DNA from: Sinonovacula constricta
Lineage: Eukaryota > Mollusca > Bivalvia > Cardiida > Solecurtidae
Assembly (NCBI GenBank): GCA_007844125.1
Contig: CM017564.1
Location: forward strand, 10,550,020-10,614,019
Reading direction: 5' to 3'
Length of the DNA: 64,000 nucleotides
Part shown: in pieces, positions 1 through 11,798 of the stretch
How the letters are laid out: each line of letters begins with the position of its first letter
How positions within the stretch are numbered: the stretch's first letter is position 1
Notes under the pieces: generated by a model
Databases searched by the model: none
Seen by the model: the letters and a program-made list of their open reading frames with translations, nothing else
What the model was told of the DNA's origin: nothing
Position numbers and translations under genes: made by a program

Positions 1-958
1 TAGTGTAATCAAATTATATAATCAATGCTGGATTTGTATACTGCAATTACACGGATTTGAGAAACCGGTAGCTTAAAAGGTGCACCGGTTGGTACACTAT
101 ACACGATGCATCTCTAACTTATAACCGAAATATTAAATTGAAAAACTATTGCAAATATAGTGCTTTTTAGTTCTAAAATGGACCACAACCTTAACCTTTA
201 CAAATTGCATTATTTATTCTCATCTGATAAAAGTTAAATTGAAGATTTTGAATGTTTTGCATGCTCCATTGTGCTTGAATATATTTTCAAAATATATTTT
301 GGCATAAACGACTACCAGATACATTCAATGAGGATTACTGATCCTACAGGACTGAAACGGAAAAAAGACGCCCTTTAGGGAAAACATGTCTACGAGCATG
401 TCCTTAAAGCTGTATAAATGTTGTTTTATATCTCAAATATATAGTATATACTTAATATTAAACATATAAATACATCTGGTTTCCTTATCACGTTTGTGTT
501 ACTTAAGATTTAAATACAACAATCCTCAGACAATGTGCAAAAAGGTTTTGACACAGTCATGCATTTTAGAAAAAAATGTACATTAAGAAGAGATTTTACG
601 ATCCTTAAGTTGAATATCATCAAAAGACGCTCTGGCAATGCTCAAGAAACATCTGCCACAAAATTGCTTTCTTCAAATACATACTGACATTCAGTAGATA
701 TATTTTACGGCCATTAAGTTATATATTATTACCTGATATAACATGTTTGTCCTCTTTTAGAGTCTAAGCGTCTTGATTTATATGTTATTTTGATTGTTAT
801 TACATCGATGTTTACTATATACAAATCCAAATATATTTGTAGTGTTTTAAGATGATAATATTTTAAATATATGTATTAATAGTGTTTACTAAGTGCATAT
901 ACTTTAGATTAGATTTTGCTGTTATCTTTTAGTAATTTCACGTATACTTAAAGATTAG
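1..958. other. AT-rich intergenic DNA, nothing recognised
   Basis: I see no open reading frame of coding character, RNA gene or repeat copy here. Base composition is strongly AT-rich like the rest of the window. Confidence 0.6.
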
Positions 959-964
959 TTATTC

Positions 965-1003
965 ACAACAACAACAACAACAACAATAATAATAAAAATA
1001 AAA
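965..1003. repeat. Short AAC/AAT trinucleotide microsatellite
   Basis: About six ACA-type units pass into AAT units and then an A-rich tail. It is an imperfect trinucleotide repeat. The A-rich end could be an old retroposon tail, but no element body is recognisable beside it. Confidence 0.7.
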
Positions 1004-1927
1004 GTGAAAATGATAATGATAATATTATTTACATAATTCTTCTTGCTCAACGAGGTGGGAAAATGCCACTCCATTTCTTAGATATTATTTATCTTTTGTT
1101 TTATGCATTTACTTAAGATTATTTAATTAATACGTTTTATTACCTCAAGGTTGTAGCAGAAATGTCTATATGAAAATACGTTCTATTGAGCACAAACAGA
1201 TGTTTATTCTAATTAGAATGTTATAAAATTACTTTGATATTTAGCTATTTGTAAAAGAATTCTTTATCATGACTTTTAATAGATGTAAGAAAGAGCAAGA
1301 TGGACGAAATTATGTAGGAGTTACTTACTCCTACACTTACACGTTACTTCTTTAACAATAAATTAATGAAAATAATCGAATATGGCCTTCATTCAAACCT
1401 TGTCCAGAACAAAGAAAATATTATAACGGGCTATTGCTTAGAACCCTTAGAACCTATAATGTCATAAAAACAGATCATGGTTAATAGATAAGTGTAAAAC
1501 TTGCATGCAAACATTTACTCCTAAACCTTTAACAAGCTTATGTTATACAGTAGAACTAAGGACATTACATGATGTCTTAGCAGATTGTCAGGGACACATT
1601 TATTTCTTATCAAATATTACCACATGGAAAAGTCGTCATTAGCATGCAAAAAGACTCATTGAATCGGTTTTTCTATTTGTTTATAATTGTGTGTTTGTTA
1701 ATTATGAGTGTATCCTGACTAGAAAGAATTAAAGCTAAAATACCTCATACCTTTAATGAAACACAAAACAGTCACTTAACATTCTGTTGTGTTCAAGACT
1801 GATTGTACTAGATTTTATACTTTGTATGTTTTGTATTTTACAGAGATTTACTTATCTCAATTGAGTTTATTTATAAAACCAAACGCTTATAGCCACCTGA
1901 GCTTTTGTTAATTATGTACTTTACGAC
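1004..1927. other. AT-rich intergenic DNA, nothing recognised
   Basis: No supported gene, RNA or repeat copy was seen. Confidence 0.55.
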
Positions 1928-2304
1928 AATTACAGTCGGCAATATGGACCGCCTGGGATGCTTAAACCGGTTTTACATTGCTTTTACCTTTCACTTCCTG
2001 ATGGGTTTTTCACATGCAAGCAATGAAAAGAAAACCGATCTATTTGAATATAAAATGTCCAAGCACTTATGTTTTCTTTGATAAGTTATAACGAAAGTAG
2101 TGAAATATAATGTCCACATAGTGTTTAGAAAAAATGGGTATTATTTCGACTAGAAAAACTACGCAAAAATGTTTGAGCATAAGTGAAATTAAATTTTTGA
2201 ATCAAGAAAAACATGATCAGACAAGAATAGATGGTTGTAGCATCCTGTTCATATGAAGATGGAATTGAGGAACCAAAGTCCAACGTCTATCAAAGGAAAT
2301 ACAC
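1928..2304 (+). mobile_element. ACCGGT-core dispersed element, 5'-truncated copy
   Basis: This aligns by eye over about 375 bases with 15328-15713, including the core (hairpin left arm CAGTCGG at 1933, right arm with one mismatch at 1949-1955, palindrome AAACCGGTTT at 1964-1973) and the downstream segment that ends near CAAAGTCCAACGTCTATC. The usual 5' third (the GACAAAGTCCTATGAGC region) is missing. It encodes no protein. It is a nonautonomous repeat of unknown class. Confidence 0.75.
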
Positions 2305-2335
2305 GCATCACCATGATGCATGAATATGGTGATGC
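2305..2335. repeat. Perfect 10-bp inverted repeat (hairpin)
   Basis: GCATCACCAT (2305-2314) and its exact reverse complement ATGGTGATGC (2326-2335) flank an 11-base spacer. The motif GATGCATGAAT is also repeated directly across it. It sits exactly where this element copy stops matching the longer copy at 15181-15781. Confidence 0.8.
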
Positions 2336-2494
2336 ATGAATTCAAATCCTAAAGGGAACACTTGAAATTATAAAGTCTTGTTACTGAACCGTTGTGCATT
2401 GGAGGTTCCACACTGATTTGTCAATAGTTTACATTGGAAGAAACTCATAATTTTCATATTTCATAAGATTATTTGTTTAGTTTGTTTTTGTTTT

Positions 2495-2720
2495 GTTTAA
2501 AATTCATCGCAGTGACAATTTATGATCATTATAGCGGCGTTGGTGGAGGAAGACCCCAGACAAATGTCTGAGTAGAACCACCGGCGCACTTCAAGTCAGC
2601 TGAAAGGCCTTTCCAATTATGTCTTTCGCCTCGAACGGGACTCGAACCCATGCGATGAGAGGCTTAGCAGTCATAGCAGTTACAAATCGGTGACTCTACC
2701 AATACGCCACGGGCGCTCCC
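2495..2720 (-). mobile_element. SINE-B, tRNA-derived retroposon, near full length
   Basis: Read on the minus strand, the element starts at 2720 with GGGAGCGCCCGTGGC. An A-box-like stretch TGGCGTATTGGTAGAG and a clear B box GGGTTCGAGTCCC follow, as in a pol III internal promoter. A body that includes CTGGGGTCTTCCTCCACC comes next, then a 3' end TGTCACTGCGATGAATTTT and an A-rich tail (about 2460-2500). It is not a functional tRNA because the acceptor arm is not closed. Related copies lie at 28431-28610 and 58240-58440, and a solo 3' end at 60914-60965. No convincing target-site duplication was found. Confidence 0.8.
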
Positions 2721-4011
2721 TATTTATTTGGAAATTTGACAAAGTCATTCAACGATATAAATATGTTATGCAATCCTACCACAGATATCGTTTTATTTTT
2801 CATTTTTTAAGATGCACTTTTCACACTCTCTGCATCGCGTTTCTATCAAGAGTATAACAGATGTAGCTTAGATACAAGAATTTAAATTAAAAAAGCTGCA
2901 GTTTAATCCAAAATATAGTTATAGTAATGTAAATACATGACGGAAACATCAAAATGAAGGTGAAAATGGATGGCATGGCATTTTTGACTACGTTTACTTT
3001 AACAAAAAAAAACAACATAAAAATTATAAGTATTAGTATAAACGTATTGTTGATTTATCTTGAGCAACAATTTTGCCATTTTAGAAACCATATGTTTAAA
3101 AGTTGATTAAATTAATACGAAATTGCAAACGGCAACTCAGACAATGTTTCTAAGCATTGACAAAGGCATATAAGTATATTATGTTCTTGCAGTTTTTAAT
3201 CGTCAAAGTGAGCTACAGCTATTCAAGGTCCTCGTTGCTTTAAAATATATTTACAGATATTTTTAAAGAAATTGCCGATTTTATTACTGTCTTCCAGATA
3301 CATTCAGTCTGTAATCAGAAACCTCGTAACCTAAACAAGTGAGAAGGAATATGCAAAATGCCACATGTGAAGTTTTTGAAGATATTCCCTTAAGTGTGTA
3401 TGTATTTTTATTATACATCTCCATTAACTGAAACACTGCTTTAACATACATTGCGTTCAACAAACGTCCGCGGAAATTAGCTTACTTTCGATATTCTTGC
3501 CGACATGTTTGTCATAAAAAAAATAAAATCAATGAAACAACGTCATAAACCTGCGGAAAGCACTATCTGATTTTAAGGCAAATTCAATCCATTTCCAAAA
3601 AAATGCCATAAACATAAAGTAGTATCTGGAAGTAACTTCCCTTAGAGTTAAATACTTAAAATATTTTCATTTGATACACGCAATTTTCACTAGGGAGGTA
3701 GAGTAGTTTAACCGAACCGGCTAAATCAAGGAGTGACACATTGAACTGATCCTCGTCTTTACGGAAGTGCCTCATTTTTTTTGTATTTTATGACAAATAT
3801 AAAAGGAGAAAGAGTACAAGCATATCTATTTTCTTGTTGATAAATTCATTTCATATATTTCCATACTACAGCAAGCCACTAACTCTGTGGCAACAAAACA
3901 TATAAAACAACCAGATTAGGAGTAAATGTCATAACTATATATTATAGATTGAATCGATTTACATCTCTCGATTCTTTGATTCAGTGATTCATTTACCTGC
4001 ACAGGTAATGC
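2721..4011. other. AT-rich intergenic DNA, nothing recognised
   Basis: No supported gene or repeat was seen. A short poly(A) run near 3005 and some A-rich patches are the only features. Confidence 0.55.
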
Positions 4012-4326
4012 GTGTGGTTAAGTGAAAATATTCTAAAACTTAAACGTAAGTTCAGAAAGCTTGAACGTATTTGGCGAAGATATCCAGAAAAACAAAATTT
4101 TGAAGCATTTAAATCAGCCAGATCTAACTATTTCTCTGAGATTTTTGAAGAAAAGAGAACTGTCATAAGTGAGGAGATGGTAAGTGCTAAGAGAGACTCT
4201 AAGAAATTGTATAAACTAGTGCGTGAATTGACTGGTACCATGGCAGACAATCCATTACCCGATGATGTAGCAGATACTCAAATATCAAAGATAAAAAATA
4301 TGTGCGCAAAACTAGTTATAAACTAG
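4012..4326 (+). pseudogene. LINE pol fragment: endonuclease-RT linker
   Basis: This is a 104-codon open stretch, basic and helical (LKRKFRKLERIWRRYP, then SDSKKLYK-like KRDSKKLYKLVRELTG and NPLPDD). The pattern 'rRRLERiWRR ... F ... aKrdSKkLyk.v..L.g ... PLP' matches the region between the endonuclease and RT domains of L2/CR1/Jockey LINE proteins. There is no genuine start codon: the frame simply opens at a GTG inside the remnant. The frame ends at the deletion junction near 4326. It is not a host gene. Confidence 0.8.
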
Positions 4327-4344
4327 TACTAATATATAACTAGA

Positions 4345-4712
4345 AAATGTGACAGTGCTAAAGATGCTTTGTTTCCGCTACATTGGCGCCCAATTAAGGC
4401 TAGAATCACTTTCAAACTGCTGACATATATGTATAACTGTACCTCTGGAAATGCCCCTAAAATATCTGACTGAGCTATTGTCTAAGAAGTCCGTTAGTCG
4501 ACCAAGTCTAATGTCCAATGTTGAGGAATCATGTATACAGTATAATGTGCCTTTTAACAAAAAGGTATACTCTTTATGATAGGTGTTTCATAACAGCTGG
4601 TCCAAGATTGTGGAACAATTTACCAAATAACGTGAAAAAAATCTATTTCAGTAGACGCTTTGAAGAAGAATCTGAAAACACATTTTTCACTCGATTCTAC
4701 GAATTGTTTTAA
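4345..4712 (+). pseudogene. LINE pol fragment: C-terminal region after RT
   Basis: Reading across at least two frameshifts gives LHWRPIKARITFKLLTYMYN, the LHWLPi..RI.FK.L...Y family signature. A segment like YLTELLSKKSVSRPS follows, and then AGPRLWNNLPNNVKK...FKS-like text, the classic AGPrLWNsLP block. These are C-terminal hallmarks of L2/CR1 LINE proteins. The stop codon is TAA at 4710-4712. The breaks show it is inactive. Confidence 0.85.
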
Positions 4713-4980
4713 GGTGTTTCTATGTTCTGCTTTCCAGTATGGCATTCACATCATTGTTGATACATGTACAATGATTTTTAAAGAATTCGTTTGTGTTATA
4801 TTTTTCGGCTGTTGTTCACTTGTATTGATTTTACGTTGTTATATAGTCTGTATTTTTCTATTTTAATAATGTTACCATTTTCGTTGCCGTTGTATTGTAC
4901 AACGCCATTGTATATATAGATTGTATCTATGTAGAAATAGGCGTTTTATCAAATAAATTACATTTACATTTACATTTATA

Positions 4981-6498
4981 ATGCCTAATAATGTAAACAA
5001 ACTTTTGTAAGATGCTTAGGTCATATAGTTTCTATGTCCTTCGTAAAAATGAATTAATGTCTGTTTATGTCTGCCAATGCTTATCTTTGTCTATCTGTGT
5101 GTATGCCTATCTTTGTGTATACATGGCTTATAAGTTTCATAAGTTGTTTTGCATATTTAGCCTTATAATACAGCATTGACCTACACAAGACAAATATTAA
5201 ATTAGAAATGTTATGCTTAACGTTAATTATATAGTTTTGTTTGATAAATAAAAGCAATAAACAACACGAAAACAAATATGGATATATAAAAAATGCTAAA
5301 TAACATCAATTTAAACTGTCATTGTAATTCTTCACATGTTTGCATTCATTTGTTATGTGTGAGATACGTTGCACTCTTGTTATATGGTACATTTTTTTGT
5401 TTTACAGATAGTATAAACTAGGCTAGAAATGATGTAGTAGCATATTATTATTTCTAGAATATGTTTTCAAAATATTTAGTTAAATCAAATAAAACATATG
5501 ATACAAACTAGGTAGTAAACCACGTGATAAGACACAGAGACCTATCAATGCCATGAACATATTCTCCATGGAATAACAATACTCTTCTTGGAAATATTTT
5601 TGTGTGTCCCGTTCTGATAATTTAGGATTTCGAAAATCATATTCAGCAGTCAATACACTTATTTTTGTATGTTTTTAAATAATGAAGAATAATTATGTAC
5701 AATATAACTAAACCTAAATAATTAACCTCATTATTGATTATGTGTCAGTTCTTTTGCATTATTTGCATTATATTTTGAAGTGCTATGGAGTAACTGAGCT
5801 TAAAACCTTTTCTCATCTTCAACACATGTCCCCAATTTTTGCTTAATTGACTTGTTTTGCAGAAAAGATTAAATCTGTTTGAACAATTGAAATTTGCATT
5901 CTAGCAACGCAAAGGCGCAAAATAATCAATTATTATTTCTTTTATTTCTTTTAGTCCATGTCTATAACAAGCCAGAGTCATTACATATTGTCATTGTCTA
6001 TTAATTTCAATAAATACGTGTTATAACACAAAGGAATGGCGCATTGATTTAATCAAATAGTATGTATACTTATAAATTGTAATTCCTTGTTATATTTTGA
6101 ATGAAGCGTAAATACTGGTTGTATGTCATGTCAATTCCATTTTAATTATTGGATATAGTCAGCACAGCTTGTCATTTGACACCAAAAATGAAATAAGTAG
6201 CCATACATAAGTTTTATACTCTAAACCTATTTAGTGCTTGTAGATTCTCGATTACCACAGTTTCATAGGGTCGACTATACAACGTAATATATATATCGTT
6301 CAGCTTTTTTTTTTCTTTTGTAACTTGTAGGTACATTTACAACGTAAATGATAATAGTTGTTTTCGAGGTAAGGTAAATAATTATATCTAACGAGATTGT
6401 GCTGTGGACACAATTCGGAACTTAGACGACTTGATCAATTTCTATGATACGCTTTTAAAGCTCTGACATTTTTACTTTAAAAATGTCTGGATCCATCT
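4981..6498. other. AT-rich intergenic DNA, nothing recognised
   Basis: No supported gene or repeat copy. There is a poly(T) run near 6306. Confidence 0.55.
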
Positions 6499-6745
6499 AA
6501 ATAAGAATATATGACAAAGTCCTATGAGCATTGCAACATATACCGAACTTTGAAAAGGTATTCACATACAAGTCAAATACGAAACTAATAACAAATCTGT
6601 GATGAGTCGTTTAACAAAAAGAGCAAACCCAACAATTACCGCCTTGGAACGGTCACTCGCTAAAATGGACCGACTGGATGCTTAAACCGGTTTTACAGAG
6701 CTATAACCTCGCACTGCCCGAGGGTTTTATAGACTTTTGTGTAAT
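6499..6745 (+). mobile_element. ACCGGT-core element, 5' part and core
   Basis: It begins with AAATAAGAATATATGAC, continues through GACAAAGTCCTATGAGC, AAAGAGCAAACCCAACA and ACCGCCTTGGAACGGTCA, and reaches the core with palindrome AAACCGGTTT at 6684-6693. The left hairpin arm is mutated (ACTCGC). Similarity fades after CGAGGGTTTT, so the 3' half is missing. Confidence 0.8.
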
Positions 6746-7772
6746 TTAAAAGACTCAGAGCAATTAAACAGCTATTATATTATAAATTGAACTACGGTCC
6801 AATATTCTGGTACTACTTTACTCTTGGCAAAAATGCTAGCTGATTTATATGCCATAACTAAAATAGTTTAATATAGTATACCTTATTATCATAATAAGTT
6901 TTGTTTTTAAACATTTGCACTAAATGCAAATTGTGGCGACATCATATACAAATGACATTACATGGCATTCGGATAAAAAGCTATACTTTCTTAACCTCCA
7001 CATGTTTGTCTATTTGAAGGTATTCAAAACTTATGAAAATCAGACATAGCTTCTTTGAATACAGTTATTTATAACAGCATCGAAAGGATTGGCTCCTAAA
7101 AATAATGATTGGCATGGGAGGCTGGACAGGAAAGACAATGTAGAAATCAAACTAAGTCACGTTATATTTACAACATATTGTATAACTTATGAAAAAAAGG
7201 AAAAATTGAAAGAACAAAAAAAGCCACATTTATAATGAATAAAGACATTCATTTCCAATAAATTACATAAATACCCAACATACTTATCGTAATATATCTA
7301 AGCTTGAAAAGACATATTTGACAGAAAGCTTATCATAACAGCTTTTTGGTTTCTTCAGACCGGTTCTTAGAATGAAGGACCTAAAATAGAACGGTAAAGA
7401 TGCAATACATTATTTTTTATTGTTGTTGCCTTTTTCAATTTATGTTCTTGGCAAACATAATGGGATGACTTAAAACTTAAAACATTCTGTAACAAGATTT
7501 ATAAGCCGTAATGTATCTCGGCAGGAGGATGTTCAAGAAAGCGACATAACAAATAATTAAGTTGATCAAACTGTTTGCCACTGGTCAATTGGAAGATTAA
7601 GTATATAGATGTTAACTTTATCAGTGAAAGGCCGGGGTATTATAAGTCTGTGTAACTAACGTTTGGGTACATTTTCCTCCAATGTCATGACTGAACGATG
7701 AATAGAAGATTTATAAAATGGTCAATTCAAAGGAAACATGTCGATTATACCGTTTGTAACACTATTAGGCAA
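6746..7772. other. AT-rich intergenic DNA, nothing recognised
   Basis: No supported gene or repeat copy was seen. Confidence 0.55.
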
Positions 7773-7955
7773 AACGGTCGGTCGGCAAAAAAGACCGACT
7801 TGGGTGCTTAAATCCGGTTTGTGCTCCAACCTCGCACTTCCTGAAGGTTTTTCTATCAAACAAATAGTGTAAATAAAAATATCCCGTCAAAGTGAGACAA
7901 CTAACAGTTAGCGACGGCATCGGGATTTTAAACAGATAAAATGAACTTATATTAA
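7773..7955 (+). mobile_element. ACCGGT-core element, subfamily 2, core and 3' part
   Basis: The core GGTCGGTCGGCAAAAAAGAC is followed by GTGCTCCAACCTCGCACTTC, then TTCTATCAAACAAATAGTGT, ATCCCGTCAAAGTGAG and CATCGGGATTTTAAACAG. This downstream segment matches 26476-26575 and the reverse complement of 47345-47450, and differs from the downstream segment of subfamily 1 copies such as 15181-15781. Confidence 0.75.
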
Positions 7956-9257
7956 ATATTAAAGAATATCATTTTCCAGTCTGCGTACTAATTTTACAAA
8001 ACGGTTGTGATATTCTCATTGGCGAGCGGTTCTAAATGTCTCAAATGTACTTCATATGCGGGAAAGCATAGCCTATAGAGGTTACAGATCGCAGTTATCA
8101 AACAGGTCGTTGGTTTAGTATTGCGTTTCTTGTTTAGATTTGCATCTTCATTTATCAATCAAGGTCACTCTCACATCTATCCGAGCTGACATATATATAG
8201 TTATCTTTGTTCGTTTGTATGAAATCCGGGGTTATATCGGTTTATTATCAAATGAAACAACTATGTCGCTCAGGACAACGATCGATTAAGCATAACAGCC
8301 AGCAAGTAAGTGGTCTAGAATAGTTCCGGCTGTTTGTTGTTTGTTATTTTGCGAGAAGTTGCAAGGAGAAGAACTCATTAGTTTTAAATTGACAAGACTA
8401 TGGCTTGAGATAAACCCGGAATGACGTCACAGAGTATACCGGTTTTTTTTTTCTTTTATTTATGTGTGTAAATGGGTGTTAAAGGGTTTCGTCTAAAATT
8501 GTTAAACCAGTTTTTTAATTTCATTATGATGTTTGACATGTACAAACACATCTCCTTTTCAAATATATATCAACTGATTCCGAAGTATTCATGAAAGGTA
8601 ACAAGAATATCGTCAAATCAATTTAAGTGTATTTTCAATTAGACATATTTCTTGTAAATTGTTAGTGTCAAATTCAATAAAGATATTCAAACTTAAAGAT
8701 CAGTGGAATTAAAGAAAGATATAACTGAAATACGTTTTATGAAATTCTTCATAAAGTGCAAATTTTGATATGAAATATCATACATGAATATAATTTCGAT
8801 GATTTTAATTTGATCTAATTGTTTACCAGTATGGTCCGTTCTTTGACAAAACTACAAAAAAGAGTGTAACAACGTTCCTTAAAACTTTAATTTATATTGA
8901 ATTGAATTTAAGACATATTTACAAGGCGGCCTTATGTATCATATTGTTACTTTTTCTCATTTTATATTTATTTAGGTCTCATTTTACACGTTTTGCAAAC
9001 TTCATTTGAAACGTCAATGAAGTCTGTTATTTACAAGAAAACATATCAAGTTCATATTATGTAAGTCTAATTATAAAGCTACATTAGTTTTGTCTTTACT
9101 ACACGGTTTGCATCAATAGATAATATAAATAACACGCCTTTTACGGTATTTTGTTTCTTGATTTTGATGTTAGGGAGAAATCATACAACTAAAAAAATGG
9201 GACATGAGCTTAGGAAGTATTACATGCTAAAATTTGAAACATAAAAACGCTATGGAA
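7956..9257. other. AT-rich intergenic DNA, nothing recognised
   Basis: No supported gene or repeat copy was seen. Confidence 0.5.
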
Positions 9258-9830
9258 AACTCAGTGTGGCGGTCATAAAACATCTCCCCATGCATGTAAT
9301 CTATGTTGTCATTTATTTCATCCTATAAGGACTGTTTCGTGTATTTACTTTGACGGGCATTGGTCTTGGCATTCTCAATTCCATTTTCACACGAGCATAA
9401 TGCTACAACTATTTACACTTCTCTAGTAATTTCCTTCTCTTTAGTCAAAAAATTAATTTCAATTATAATCAACAACTTTTGTGTAGTTCTCCTAACAGAA
9501 ATGATACCTATCTCTCTTCTAAATTCTATGTAGACATTATTTTTGATGACGTCACTACTTTCGTCATAACATATCAAGAAAAACGTCAGAGCTAGACATT
9601 TTTATTCGGATATATGTATTTTCATTGCTTGCATTTGAGAAACCCATCAGTAAGCGCGAGTTTAGAGCTCTATAAAACCGGTCTAAGCACCTAGTTGGTC
9701 TTTTTCCCAACTTACCATTTTAAGGCTGTAACTGTTGGGTTTGCTCCTTTTGTTTAATTTTGTCCCTTGCCTTTTCGGGGTCTGGAATATGTTGCAATGG
9801 TCATAGGACCTTGTCATACACTCTTATTCA
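9258..9830 (-). mobile_element. ACCGGT-core element, subfamily 1, near full length, reverse
   Basis: Read on the minus strand it starts at 9830 with GAATAAGAGTGTATGACAAG. It passes the core (ACCGGTTTTATAGAGCTCTA) and continues through a 3' half containing a TAGTGACGTCATC segment and a segment ending ACAGTCCTTATAGGATGA ... GGGGAGATGTTTTATGACC. Every block occurs in the same order in 15181-15781. The two together define an element of about 570-600 bp. It has no coding capacity, and no terminal inverted repeats were recognised. Confidence 0.8.
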
Positions 9831-9840
9831 TTTCTGACGC

Positions 9841-9900
9841 ATGTAAAAAGCCAGTCGGCAAATTGACCGATTGCGATGCTAAGAAGGCTTACAAACATGT
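9841..9900 (+). mobile_element. ACCGGT-core element, core fragment
   Basis: A 60-base piece carries CCAGTCGGCAAATTGACCGA (hairpin arms with a G-T wobble), GCGATGCTAAGAAGGC and TTACA. It lies 10 bases from, and opposite in orientation to, the preceding reverse copy, giving a head-to-head arrangement. Confidence 0.65.
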
Positions 9901-11798
9901 ATTTTTGGGAGTGTTCTAAAATAATAAACAATCAAAAGAGCAAACATCATTTGGCGTATACTAAGACTTATAAATGATGTCATAAAGTATAAAGTACCGA
10001 CGTCATTTGAAAATAAATATCTGTGTTTAGTATTGTATTTGGTGGATGGTAGCTGTCAAATGAAAGGTTATACAAAACAATATAAATCATTAAAAACGAA
10101 GTCTGATTGAGTTGATTTACATGTGTTCATTGTATGTCTAAGAAAAACAAAAATAGTGATACTGACAGGATTAGTATAATGCCAAGGAAAGCATTTGAGT
10201 ACGAGCACAATGCCAAAGTAACAACATGTTATCATGATTACGTAAATACTGCGAATATACATAATAAGGGTTACTTTGCCTATCGTCCACCGGACGTAAA
10301 TGTTATAACATTACGACCTTGAAATGTAAAAATAAGTATTATTTTATACCGAACTAGCAGATTTTAATTCCTTAACCACAAACGTATGCGCGCGAAATGA
10401 CAAGAGTAAATAGTGTTTGTTTACATGATGAGTAAGTTTATATACATAAGCCATTTTAAATAATGGAATATTTAAGTAAACAGCCGCTGGACCTTTTGCT
10501 ATCATCATCTTACACAATCTTATTTTGTTCATGAATAATAGAATTTATCTAACTAGAGATCAGAACATATAAAACCCATCCTTGCCGATACCATTAAACA
10601 TGCTGGTTGAACTTGTTCGAAGCTTTTTATCTGCACGGTGTTTACTATTCAGATTTGATATACACAGAAAGCAAGATGTTTGTTAAAAGATTTGTGTACA
10701 TATAATGTTCAGCGATTATTACCAAACACGACAACTGTATTTGTTGGACTTCTTAATCTATGCCTTCCTGGTGTTATCCAAAACAATATAAAGATCAAAA
10801 ATTATGTAACTTTATTTTTATATCTATATAAAGAATGTCAACCAGTCAATACAATAACATGCAGTTGTCTCGCCAACTTACATGGCTGTTCATGCAATGA
10901 TTTACATGCAACTATTACATTTGGTTTTGCTTATTTGCATACACAATTTCGCCGACAAAAGTATGCAAATAACTGGAATATGTAGTAAACCTAAAATCAA
11001 TATGGGAGTGTCATTTAAATTAGCGTACTTTGTAGTCAGTTTTCGGAAATGTGTTTTTGTGATAAAATATCAGCCACTGTGTTTCCTTCAGTTAGTCATA
11101 TGTAAATTCATTTTTCCTATTATAAGATAAATACTGAGCATGTTGTTATTTAGGTCAAATCACTACATCACTACATCAAACGTAAAGGGCTGATAATTCT
11201 TTTCTTAAGGGCAGCTCTTCTGTTTTTGTGACTGCAAAAAACACACTTTTCACGTGGTATTGATAAGAGCCCTAATCAGATGATTATTGAATATTATTGA
11301 ATCAGATAATGATGTAAACGTTTTCTTATTGTCTTTTTTCAATTTTAAAACCCAATGCAACTACATTCAAAACAATAAATGACATAGCACCGCACTTTTT
11401 TGCCAAGGGGAGTTATGTGCTATTGAAACTTTAAGAGTTAAAAAAGCATGCCATTGGCAGTAGACAATGACAGAGTAAACCGAACAGGCTGCTGATCATG
11501 CAGACACTTATGATTATGAACGAAATCGTCCTAAAATGTTTTATTAATGTTCAATACGTAATGTTTTCTAATTCATACTTGTATTCTTAGCTCTGATTGT
11601 CAAAAACCTTTAACAAATACATGCAATAGCGAAAAAGAGCTTGACAAAGCAGCTTTGTTATTCAGAATAGATTATTTATATGCTAATACTTATGACCAAA
11701 TCTCATGTCAGTATGTTCCTAATATTTAAGGGTAATTTGAATATAACCATCCGAGTTAAGTAAATTTGCTAGAGACTCTTTCTCAATATATATATTCT
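9901..11798. other. AT-rich intergenic DNA, nothing recognised
   Basis: Several short open frames occur here (up to about 100 codons near 10680-10985), but none has recognisable motifs or coding composition. No repeat copy was recognised. Confidence 0.5.

Larger units (their letters stand above)
4012..4980 (+). mobile_element. L2/CR1-type non-LTR retrotransposon, internally deleted
   Basis: This holds two separated parts of one LINE polyprotein in the same orientation, followed by a typical LINE 3' end. Part one (4012-4326) is the linker between endonuclease and reverse transcriptase. Part two (about 4345-4712) is the C-terminal region after RT. The RT core, with its YxDD box, is absent. The element ends in GGCGTTTTATCAAATAAA followed by TTACATTTACATTTACATTTA (4957-4977), a short tandem tail typical of L2/CR1-like elements. 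The 5' half is missing or too decayed to see. It is a dead copy. Confidence 0.85.

Noticed and set aside
10680..10985. 101-codon open frame with an overlapping 82-codon frame
   Set aside because: Two overlapping frames of similar quality, neither with a motif. Treated as chance.
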